DNA of 64,000 nucleotides. Origin: Shewanella carassii (GTDB lineage Bacteria > Pseudomonadota > Gammaproteobacteria > Enterobacterales > Shewanellaceae). Shown here piece after piece: positions 7,517-14,686 of this stretch. The position numbers were made by a program, and so were the translations under genes. The first letter of the stretch is position 1. The number at the start of each line of letters is the position of its first letter. The DNA is taken from contig NZ_NGVS01000034.1 of the NCBI RefSeq assembly GCF_002777975.1, forward strand, positions 1 to 64,000, written 5' to 3'. The notes under the pieces were generated by a model. The model was not told the DNA's origin. It worked only from the letters and a program-made list of their open reading frames with translations, and did not search any database.

Positions 7517-8959
7517 ATGAAAGAGCATATTTTCAACAAGTTGGCATCCTTCGCCGCTATTGTCATCATGGCCTTACCTGTAGGTATTGCCTGTTTCTTT
7601 TTCGGATTTATTCTGCTGGATAATCCCTGCGCATTTTGCTGGCAAGAACGTACGGCAATGATTCTGGTGGCACTGACCGCTCTGTATATTGTGCGCTTTG
7701 GTCTCAAGCCTAAATATATTGCCGCGCTGGTTTGGCTGGGTATCTACGGTGCCTTTATGTCATCAGTGCATACCTCTTTCAACCTGGCCAGCGATATCGG
7801 CCAAGGCTTCTCGCTGAAGATCATGGGCGCCCACACTTACACTTGGGCACTGCTGGTCTTTATCGTGGTGCTGGTTGTGGTAGCTCTGCTGATGCTGACC
7901 CTGGGTAATAAATTTCCCAACAATGCCTATGGAACCAAGCCTCTGGACTCTCTGCCTAAATTCGCCTGCGGCGTATTCCTGGTAGTGATTGCCGGCAACA
8001 TAGTGCAAGCCTTTACCCAAACCGGTCCTATCCCCTTCGTCGGTCAGGACAGTCCAGGCCGCGTATCCTTCAATCCCAAGTTCATGAGCTGGGAACTGGA
8101 TCACTGGCCAACCTATGCTCCTAATGCCCGTGGTGCTTACGCCATCAGCAACCCGGACATGGATACCTGGAACAAGACGCCAGCATTATTTGCCTCGGCT
8201 CCCGAAGCCAGACTGCTGAGTCAGACACCACTGCCTGAAGCGATTTCCGGTCGAGTGACTGCCATCGACTACCAACCTGAAAGCCAGATCTATGCACTGA
8301 CCACTTCAGACAACTGGGTCTACATTCTCGACAAGCAATTCAAACTGCTCACTCAGGCACAAATCGACGGCATGTATATGCTGCACATTGAAACCTTAAG
8401 CGGCGTTAGCTTTACCTCAGCCAACAGCCTGCTGGTAATGGGTTTCAACAAGGCTTGGGCCGAGCTGGTTCTGGATCCTGCACAAAACTGGGAAATGAAC
8501 TATCGCCGCTTCAACCAGAGCAACGACGGCATTGGTGAAACTGCCCGTGGTCAGTTCAGCACTGTCAGAGCCAAGACCAGCTATAGCCTGGCGCTGGGTT
8601 ACAGCAAGGCGCTGGATCAGTATGTGACTGTTACTACTCGCGATGAACTGAATGAAAACCTGGTGGTATCCCGTTTCGACAAGGGTGACATGACACTGTC
8701 TGCCGAAGCCAATTTCAAAGGACTGGAAGGCAAGGCTCTGCCACAACTGACAGGTATCAGCGTCGATGATGAGCAAGCCTGGCTGCTCAACACGGATGCC
8801 AGTGAAGTGCTGCAACTTAACCTGCTCACAGGCGAAGTCTACTCAGGCGTGAAACTACCTGGTACTGACAACCCACAAGGCTTACTGGTTCGCGACGGTC
8901 AACTGCTGACTGTTAGCCAAATCAACGGCCGTAACCAACTGCAAACCTTTGTAATGTAA
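7517..8959 (+). CDS. DsbB-like membrane domain fused to a large periplasmic domain
   Basis: The 480-residue protein has about five membrane segments (residues 11-33, 46-62, 66-83, 107-129, 149-167). After the first lies NPCAFCWQERT: the redox CxxC (C38, C41) followed by ER, as in the first periplasmic loop of DsbB. The second periplasmic loop (about 84-106), where DsbB has its second cysteine pair, has no cysteine; the only others are C26 and C151, both in membrane segments. From residue 170 a 310-residue periplasmic domain follows, with repeated strand patterns (YALTTSDNWVYILDKQFKLL, GISVDDEQAWLLNTDASEVL) suggesting a YncE-like beta-propeller. The domain lacks cysteines. It is the second gene of the respiratory operon and may handle thiol redox for its enzyme or substrate; this is inference. 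Confidence 0.8.
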   Translation: MKEHIFNKLASFAAIVIMALPVGIACFFFGFILLDNPCAFCWQERTAMILVALTALYIVRFGLKPKYIAALVWLGIYGAFMSSVHTSFNLASDIGQGFSLKIMGAHTYTWALLVFIVVLVVVALLMLTLGNKFPNNAYGTKPLDSLPKFACGVFLVVIAGNIVQAFTQTGPIPFVGQDSPGRVSFNPKFMSWELDHWPTYAPNARGAYAISNPDMDTWNKTPALFASAPEARLLSQTPLPEAISGRVTAIDYQPESQIYALTTSDNWVYILDKQFKLLTQAQIDGMYMLHIETLSGVSFTSANSLLVMGFNKAWAELVLDPAQNWEMNYRRFNQSNDGIGETARGQFSTVRAKTSYSLALGYSKALDQYVTVTTRDELNENLVVSRFDKGDMTLSAEANFKGLEGKALPQLTGISVDDEQAWLLNTDASEVLQLNLLTGEVYSGVKLPGTDNPQGLLVRDGQLLTVSQINGRNQLQTFVM

Positions 8960-8971
8960 CGCACCTTAGCT

Positions 8972-9011
8972 CCGGGGGAGTTTTCCCCCGGGGTAACGCC
9001 GGGAAACCGGC
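8972..9011 (+). other. Two adjacent GC-rich hairpins before the molybdoenzyme gene
   Basis: CCGGGGG (8972-8978) pairs with CCCCCGG (8985-8991), then GCCGG-GAAA-CCGGC (8998-9011) forms a GNRA-capped hairpin. Neither is followed by a T-run, so they look like intercistronic processing or stability elements rather than terminators. Confidence 0.5.
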
Positions 9012-9077
9012 ACAATAAAGGCCCTTGGGCCAACAATCATAACGGACTCAAGGTCCAAATTATGGTGAGTGATGACT

Positions 9078-11279
9078 ATGAAAATCAATAGACGCACATT
9101 TCTACAGGGAGCCGGAGCCACAGCCGTGCTTTCGTCCCTGTCAGGGTTGACTCCCGGCGTAGCCAACGCCAAAGAGGCGGGAGCCAATTCAGGATTATTA
9201 GCCAAGCGCAATGGTAAAGTCGTGTACCATAGCTGTCTGCGTAACTGTGCTGCCCGCTGTTTGCTCAAGTTCCGAGTTCAGGATGGCCGAATGACTTACG
9301 TCACCGGCGCCGAGGAACAGGCCAAGACCGGCAAGGCTCCCTGCCTTAAAGGGCAAAGCTACGTGCAATACACCTATGCCCCCGACCGTATCCTGCACCC
9401 CATGGAGCGGGTCGGTAAGAAGGGTGAAGGCAAATGGCGCCGGATCACCTGGGACGAAGCCTACAGCAAAATTGCCAGCCGCTTTAAGCAGATCATCGAT
9501 GAACATGGTTCTGAAGCGATTCTGCCCTATAGCTACTCAGGCAACTATGGTGCCATCGGCATGTCGGCCTCCGGCGAACGTTTCTGGAACCGTATCGGCT
9601 CCTCCATTTTGGAACGTAAGGTATGTACCTACGCCGCCTACGACGGTCTCAAGTCGCTCTACGGCACTTTCCTTGGCCCGGATCCTGAAGATGTAGTACT
9701 CAGTGACGTCTATTTGAACTGGGGACACGACGAAGTGGTCTCCAACACCATAGCCATCAAACTTATCAACGAAGCCAGGGATCGCGGTACCAAAATACTG
9801 GCGGTCAACCCACAGCGCACACCGCTATGTTCCCAGGCCGATATCTACCTGCAGCCTCGCCCCAGCACAGACGTACAACTGTGTGCCGGTATCATGAAGT
9901 ATCTGGTAGAAAAAGATCTCGTTAATCATAAGTTTATTGCCGAGCAGACCATAGGCTACGATGAGTTGCTCAAGCGCCTCGATGAAATCAGCTACGATGA
10001 AGTCGAAGCGATTACCGGAGTGCCCAGAGCCAAGATGTTCGAGTTCGCCCAGGTGCTGGGTGAAAACGAAAAGACCATGCTGCGTATGGGTTACGGTTTC
10101 CAACGTAACTTCAACGGCGGCCGTATGGCCCGCGCGGTTGCCATGCTGCTCGCGGTCACAGGCAACTTCGGTAAACGCGGTAACGGTCTTATCTATGACA
10201 ACGTTCATGCGGGCGGTGGTTTGAACCAATATCAAGCCAGCGGCAAATATATGCGTCCGAATCCGGATGCCCAGCGCATCAATATGACTGAGCTGGCCAA
10301 GGCGTTGCACCCAACTAACCCAACCAGCCACGATAAGCCCAGTAAGCCTATCCACGGGATGATCATCTATAACGGTAACCCTGTGGTTGTCGCGCCAGAT
10401 ACCAATGCGGTCATCGAGGGAATGAAGCGCGAAGATCTGTTTGTTGTCGGTCACGACATGGTGATGACTGACTCACTGCAGTATTGCGACATCATAGTCC
10501 CAGCCGCCAGCCAGTTTGAAACCGATGATATTGTCGGCGACTACCATGGCTACTATGTGCAGGTATGCCAGAAGGTGATCGAGCCTCTGGGTGAGTGTAA
10601 GTGTAACTGGACCTTCTTCCGCGAATTGGGTCAGGCAATGGGCTTTGAAGATCCTGCCTTCCAGGCCAGCAACGATGACATCATTCACGAGCTGCTGGAT
10701 ACAGATTCACCTTACTATAAAGGGGTGACTTACGACCGCTTGATGAAAGAGAAGTACATCAAGCTGGACATTCCTCAACCTGTATTGGCCGACGGTAAAT
10801 ATGAAACTCCAAGCGGCAAAATTGAGTTCAGTTCACAATTGATGGCCGATGCCGGTTTCCACCCAGTACTGGATTGGGGCCTGCCAGAGGATGAGATGGA
10901 ACCCAAAGAGCGCGAGTTGCCATTCCGCTTACTCTCTTCCGGGGTACCACAGCGGGTTAACAGCTCCTTCTACAACGTGAAATATATCCGCGCCATCCCA
11001 GCCTACTACGTCAAAATCAACCCCAAAGATGCCCAGCAATACGGCATTGTCAACAACGACACAGTCAAACTCAGCAACCACAGAGGCGAAGCTAAATTTG
11101 TTGCCATGGTCACCACAGGTGTGCCAGAGGGCTCACTGATGACCCCTAAGTGTAACTGGCTCAGACTCAACCCCAACGGCACCGATGGCTGCACCAACTC
11201 GTTGACCACAGATAAATTGACCGATATGGGCGGTTGCTCGGCCTACCACTCAACCCGTGTGGCACTGGCCAAAGTTTGA
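9078..11279 (+). CDS. Tat-exported molybdopterin oxidoreductase, DmsA-like with probable Cys Mo-ligand
   Basis: The ATG at 9078 is chosen because GGTGAG sits 8 bases upstream and the 733-residue product begins MKINRRTFLQGAGA, a twin-arginine signal. An N-terminal [4Fe-4S] motif follows: C53-x3-C57-x3-C61-x27-C89. Molybdopterin-guanine-dinucleotide domains then run through to the C-terminal cap (from about 605). Local pattern is closest to DmsA (DRILHPMERVGKKGEGKWRR, and GTDGCTNS near the end). Aligned on the following LYG, the DmsA molybdenum-ligand serine (S-T-A-Q) falls on Cys183 (VCTYAAYDG). Cys is the ligand type of polysulfide, thiosulfate, tetrathionate and arsenate enzymes. The substrate is unknown. 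With the next three genes it forms a periplasm-facing respiratory complex. Confidence 0.88.
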   Translation: MKINRRTFLQGAGATAVLSSLSGLTPGVANAKEAGANSGLLAKRNGKVVYHSCLRNCAARCLLKFRVQDGRMTYVTGAEEQAKTGKAPCLKGQSYVQYTYAPDRILHPMERVGKKGEGKWRRITWDEAYSKIASRFKQIIDEHGSEAILPYSYSGNYGAIGMSASGERFWNRIGSSILERKVCTYAAYDGLKSLYGTFLGPDPEDVVLSDVYLNWGHDEVVSNTIAIKLINEARDRGTKILAVNPQRTPLCSQADIYLQPRPSTDVQLCAGIMKYLVEKDLVNHKFIAEQTIGYDELLKRLDEISYDEVEAITGVPRAKMFEFAQVLGENEKTMLRMGYGFQRNFNGGRMARAVAMLLAVTGNFGKRGNGLIYDNVHAGGGLNQYQASGKYMRPNPDAQRINMTELAKALHPTNPTSHDKPSKPIHGMIIYNGNPVVVAPDTNAVIEGMKREDLFVVGHDMVMTDSLQYCDIIVPAASQFETDDIVGDYHGYYVQVCQKVIEPLGECKCNWTFFRELGQAMGFEDPAFQASNDDIIHELLDTDSPYYKGVTYDRLMKEKYIKLDIPQPVLADGKYETPSGKIEFSSQLMADAGFHPVLDWGLPEDEMEPKERELPFRLLSSGVPQRVNSSFYNVKYIRAIPAYYVKINPKDAQQYGIVNNDTVKLSNHRGEAKFVAMVTTGVPEGSLMTPKCNWLRLNPNGTDGCTNSLTTDKLTDMGGCSAYHSTRVALAKV

Positions 11280-11290
11280 AGGAGATCCTC

Positions 11291-11839
11291 ATGGAAAATA
11301 AACATCAACTCGGATTCGTCTTCAGACAGGAAAACTGTGTCGGCTGCCAGGCCTGCACCATAGCCTGCCAGATCCACAATGAACTGCCGGAAGACGTGCG
11401 CTTTCGCAAGGTAGACCGTTACGAAGTCAAACGCAACGACGGCATGGTAGACGTGTGGCTCAGTCACTCCTGCATGCATTGCGGTAACCCGGCTTGTCTC
11501 ATGGTGTGTCCGTCTCAAGCCTATACAGTGCGTGACGATGGCCTGGTAGTACTGGATCGCGAGAAGTGTACCGGTTGCGGCCTGTGTGTCAGCGCCTGTC
11601 CTTATGATGCGGTAGTCATGCTGAAAACCGATGGTAAGGCTGCCAAGTGCAACATGTGTATTGAGCTTATCGATCAGGGACTCAAGCCCGCCTGTGTCGA
11701 CGGTTGTCCGGTCAAGTGTCTGGATACCGACAGAATACAGCAGGTATTGGCCCAGAAACCTTCTGCCAGCAAGCAAGGCGTAGGTTACGGCGACTGCATC
11801 ACCAAGCCCAATATGGTCATCATCAAGGAGCGACCATGA
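11291..11839 (+). CDS. Four-cluster ferredoxin electron-transfer subunit (DmsB/PhsB type)
   Basis: The start at 11291 follows GGAGATCCTC; an upstream in-frame ATG at 11234 lies inside the molybdoenzyme gene and is rejected. The 182-residue product has the four cysteine groups of DmsB-type subunits: CVGCQACTIAC (C16-C26), CMHCGNPACLMVC with the C-x2-C-x4-C-x3-C spacing, CTGCGLCVSAC, and CNMC...CVDGC. It has no signal peptide and would be carried out by the Tat signal of the catalytic subunit. It passes electrons from the cytochrome b anchor to the molybdenum site. Its stop overlaps the chaperone start by four bases (ATGA), showing translational coupling. Confidence 0.92.
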   Translation: MENKHQLGFVFRQENCVGCQACTIACQIHNELPEDVRFRKVDRYEVKRNDGMVDVWLSHSCMHCGNPACLMVCPSQAYTVRDDGLVVLDREKCTGCGLCVSACPYDAVVMLKTDGKAAKCNMCIELIDQGLKPACVDGCPVKCLDTDRIQQVLAQKPSASKQGVGYGDCITKPNMVIIKERP

Positions 11840-12459
11840 CACACCTCGACCTCGGTCCGGTCGCCAACGGCTATCAGGCCTTGAAGGGGATGTTGTTTAC
11901 CCCTTCGAGCCCTGAGTCGCTCAAGCGGCTTATCGACTGGCTGGAGCAGGAGCAGCGCTACCCAGAGCTGCTTCAGGAAGCCAAACAGTGGCAATCAGAG
12001 CCTCTGGAACTTGAGTGTGACTTCAACCGTATGTGTATCGGCCCCACCAAATTGCTGGTGCCACCCTATGAATCTGTCTACCGCGATGTCGGTCGACAGT
12101 TGAATACGGACCGTACCATGAAAGTCGCCGATTTCTATCAACAGCTGGGACTGGTGATAGATACCAGGTTCAACGAACCGGCGGACTACATAGGCAATGA
12201 GCTGGAATTTCTGTTTTGTGCTGAGGCCCTGCGCCATCAGCAGCAAAACGAAGATCCGGCCGCGGCCGATGAGTTGGAACAGTTGGCGCAAGTCTTCCTC
12301 GAGCAACATCTTGGCACCTGGTATCAGACGTTTACTGAAGGGATCTGCCAACATGCGCAGCTGGATTTCTGGCGCTGCTATGCCCAGGTACTGGAAGACT
12401 TCCTCACTTCCAGACTGAAGAATTCCGGGGTCGACACTCCGACTGCAAAGCATCATTAA
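11836..12459 (+). CDS. TorD/DmsD-family redox enzyme maturation chaperone
   Basis: The 207-residue, mostly helical cytoplasmic protein fits the TorD/DmsD family. It carries a central CIGPTKLLVPPYESVYRD segment (family-typical PPYESVY) and the downstream DYIGNELEFLFCAEAL (D-x-x-x-x-E-L-x-F motif). Such chaperones bind the Tat signal of the partner apo-enzyme and hold it until cofactor is inserted. The start overlaps the ferredoxin subunit stop (ATGA), tying it to the same operon. The dedicated partner is almost certainly the molybdoenzyme at 9078-11279. Confidence 0.9.
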   Translation: MTHLDLGPVANGYQALKGMLFTPSSPESLKRLIDWLEQEQRYPELLQEAKQWQSEPLELECDFNRMCIGPTKLLVPPYESVYRDVGRQLNTDRTMKVADFYQQLGLVIDTRFNEPADYIGNELEFLFCAEALRHQQQNEDPAAADELEQLAQVFLEQHLGTWYQTFTEGICQHAQLDFWRCYAQVLEDFLTSRLKNSGVDTPTAKHH

Positions 12460-12477
12460 GATGTTTAAGGATTTGAC

Positions 12478-13443
12478 ATGAAAAGTTTGAATGCCTTTAT
12501 CTCAGGTGCTGTGGCCTTAGTATTCAGCTTACCGCTGCTGGCCGCCGACACTCTGACACCCGAGCCACAACAGTGGCAACCGATACAGGAAGTGGCCATT
12601 CAGGGCGATATTCCCGAACTCAGAGGCATGCCAGAGCACGCCCAGTTCCCGGATGCACTGCCGCCAGTCAATCAAGGGTATCTCGATACTCTGGCGCCAG
12701 CCTCCTGGTGGGCCGACCTCCTGAGCTACAGCTTCTTTGGCATGATAGTGCTGCTGGCACTGTTCGTGGCCATCAATGGTAAAGCCAAGCTGAGTCAGGG
12801 CTTTTCCGGCAAAAAGATCGACCGTTGGAGTGGCATGGATGTGCTGGTGCACTGGGTGGGCGCCATCGCCTGTCTGCTGCTGATCATCACAGGCCTTGTC
12901 ATGGTTGCTGGTCGCTTCTGGCTGGAACCCAACATGGGCGCCTCCCACTGGACCGGCTTTGTCGGTACTTCAGTAGCCCTGCACGACCTGATGGCCTTCC
13001 CCTTCATCTTGGGATGGGTGGTCATGGTGGTCAAATGGGCCGGAAAACAGCTGCCTGAAGCCTGTGATATCGGCTGGCTCAAAGTCGTTGGTGGCTACCT
13101 GAACTTCGGTCCCTTCAAGGGCAAGCATCCGGATGCAGGTTTCGCCAACGCAGGTGAAAAACTCTGGTTCTGGTGTTTCGCCTTGTTCGGTGCCCTGATG
13201 GTCGGCTCGGGTCTGGTGCTCATGTTCCCAAGCCTAGTGGCCACCAAAGACGGTGCAAATCTGGCATTGATCCTCCACCTTGTCAGTGCTTTTGTGCTCG
13301 GCGCCTTTACCGTAGTGCATATCTATATGGCCACAGTGATCTCTGAAGGCGGTATGGAATGTATGCTCAGCGGCAAGTGTGACGAAAACTGGGCGAAACA
13401 GCACCACAATCTCTGGTACAAAAGCCTCTCCAAAGGCAAATAA
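12478..13443 (+). CDS. Cytochrome b membrane anchor subunit, formate dehydrogenase gamma type
   Basis: The 321-residue protein starts with a signal-like segment (MKSLNAFISGAVALVFSLPLLA) and a 55-residue periplasmic extension, then five membrane segments (about 83-99, 121-145, 165-187, 229-252, 262-284). H125, H169, H267 and H281 fit the FdnI di-heme b pattern; the last pair is 14 apart, as in FdnI. It ends in a cytoplasmic tail with CMLSGKC. It would oxidise quinol and feed the ferredoxin subunit. The extended N-terminus is typical of FdhC proteins of Shewanella and epsilonproteobacteria. Combining this anchor with a DmsA-like enzyme is unusual, since DmsC is an unrelated eight-helix protein. 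Confidence 0.88.
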   Translation: MKSLNAFISGAVALVFSLPLLAADTLTPEPQQWQPIQEVAIQGDIPELRGMPEHAQFPDALPPVNQGYLDTLAPASWWADLLSYSFFGMIVLLALFVAINGKAKLSQGFSGKKIDRWSGMDVLVHWVGAIACLLLIITGLVMVAGRFWLEPNMGASHWTGFVGTSVALHDLMAFPFILGWVVMVVKWAGKQLPEACDIGWLKVVGGYLNFGPFKGKHPDAGFANAGEKLWFWCFALFGALMVGSGLVLMFPSLVATKDGANLALILHLVSAFVLGAFTVVHIYMATVISEGGMECMLSGKCDENWAKQHHNLWYKSLSKGK

Positions 13444-13451
13444 CTCCCACA

Positions 13452-13481
13452 CCCTCCTCCTGCTCCCGGAGGAGGGTTTTC
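13452..13481 (+). terminator. Terminator after the cytochrome b gene
   Basis: CCCTCCTCC and GGAGGAGGG form a 9-bp stem with a short loop, followed by TTTT. This ends the respiratory operon before the porin gene. Confidence 0.85.
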
Positions 13482-13550
13482 CAAGTTAAATGATGAACAC
13501 TACGGCCCTGACGGGTCGGGGATCACTATACCCAAATGAGGGACAAACAG

Positions 13551-14609
13551 ATGAGAGCATCTACCCTGTGTTTACTCGGTTGTGCCTTGCCGCTGACAGC
13601 AATGGCAACAGACAATAATAGCGATAACAATTGGCAAGAACTCGACCAACGGCTAAAGCGCCTAGAACAGCAACAAGCCACTCCAAGTGCCCAAAACACC
13701 AGCGTCAGCCTTTATGGTTCACTGCGTCCTACCCTAGTTTACAGCGACAGCGACCTCACAGATGAGTGGGATGTGGGCGATGCCCTGTCACGTATTGGCG
13801 TCAAAGGCCGCACCGAATTCGCCCCCGGCTGGGCCTTGCTGGCTCAGGGGGAATGGAAAATCAACCTCAATGGTGATGGCAGCTTCGGCGATGCCCGGCT
13901 GGCATTTGCCGGGGTGGATTCCCCCTATGGTCAACTCAGTTTTGGCCGCCAACGGCCGGTGCAGTATACCCTGGTGGCCGAATACACAGACATATTCAAC
14001 AACGCCAACAGCCCGTTTGCCTACAATCAGGAAAGCCCCTTCTTCGCCGATAACCTGGCGCTATATCAATTCAAACTGCAGCACTTCACCCTGATGGCCT
14101 CGGCACGCTTCGATGGAGAAGCCAACAACAGCGGCGCCGATGCTATCAACGCCGGTCTGGGATTCGACTGGCAGGGCTTACACCTGGGGGTCAGCTATCT
14201 GGAGCAAGACAACTACGAAGGTGAGCTAAAGACCGGCAAAGATAAGACCAGCGCCGCCGCTGTGGCCTACAGCTTCGACAACGGTATCTATCTGGCGCTC
14301 GCCTACCAGTATAAAGACTATCAATTGACAGGCAGCGAAGACCGGGATGGCAGCACCCTGGATGCGGCACTGGCGATCCCGCTGTGGCAGGATTACAAAC
14401 TCAAGCTGGGTTACTTCCGCTTCGATGATGGACTGGAGTCCGATATCAGCTTGGATTATCAGGGCTTCAACACCACACTGGAGTGGAACCCTGCCAGCAA
14501 TGTACGCCTGCACCTTGAATATCTGCAGCAAGACAACGAACAACGTGCTACTGACAAGAGCATTGCCTTCGGCATTCGCTACGACTTCGATCTGAACTGG
14601 AAAGGCTAA
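13551..14609 (+). CDS. Outer-membrane porin of the respiratory locus
   Basis: The start at 13551 is preferred over 13536 because GAGGGA then serves as ribosome-binding site. The 352-residue product has a signal peptide ending TAMA-TDN, then a short polar coiled-coil-like stretch (WQELDQRLKRLEQQQ) and a beta-barrel (SVSLYGSLRPTL, RIGVKGRTEFAPGWALLAQG, YGQLSFGRQ) of the Gram-negative trimeric porin type. It ends DFDLNWKG rather than the usual terminal Phe. Own leader, with terminators on both sides (13452-13481, 14631-14656). Position between the oxidoreductase and chemoreceptor genes suggests it admits the respiratory substrate; that is inference. Confidence 0.87.
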   Translation: MRASTLCLLGCALPLTAMATDNNSDNNWQELDQRLKRLEQQQATPSAQNTSVSLYGSLRPTLVYSDSDLTDEWDVGDALSRIGVKGRTEFAPGWALLAQGEWKINLNGDGSFGDARLAFAGVDSPYGQLSFGRQRPVQYTLVAEYTDIFNNANSPFAYNQESPFFADNLALYQFKLQHFTLMASARFDGEANNSGADAINAGLGFDWQGLHLGVSYLEQDNYEGELKTGKDKTSAAAVAYSFDNGIYLALAYQYKDYQLTGSEDRDGSTLDAALAIPLWQDYKLKLGYFRFDDGLESDISLDYQGFNTTLEWNPASNVRLHLEYLQQDNEQRATDKSIAFGIRYDFDLNWKG

Positions 14610-14630
14610 CCCGCTAACCAGACTCCCTCC

Positions 14631-14656
14631 AGAAGAGGCCGGCTCCGGCCTCTTCT
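14631..14656 (+). terminator. Hairpin after porin gene
   Basis: AGAAGAGGCCG and CGGCCTCTTCT form an 11-bp perfect stem with a four-base loop. No clear T-run follows, so it may be a weak terminator or an mRNA end stabiliser. Confidence 0.65.
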
Positions 14657-14686
14657 ATTCCGCGCACTTCATGGAGTTAGCAATAA

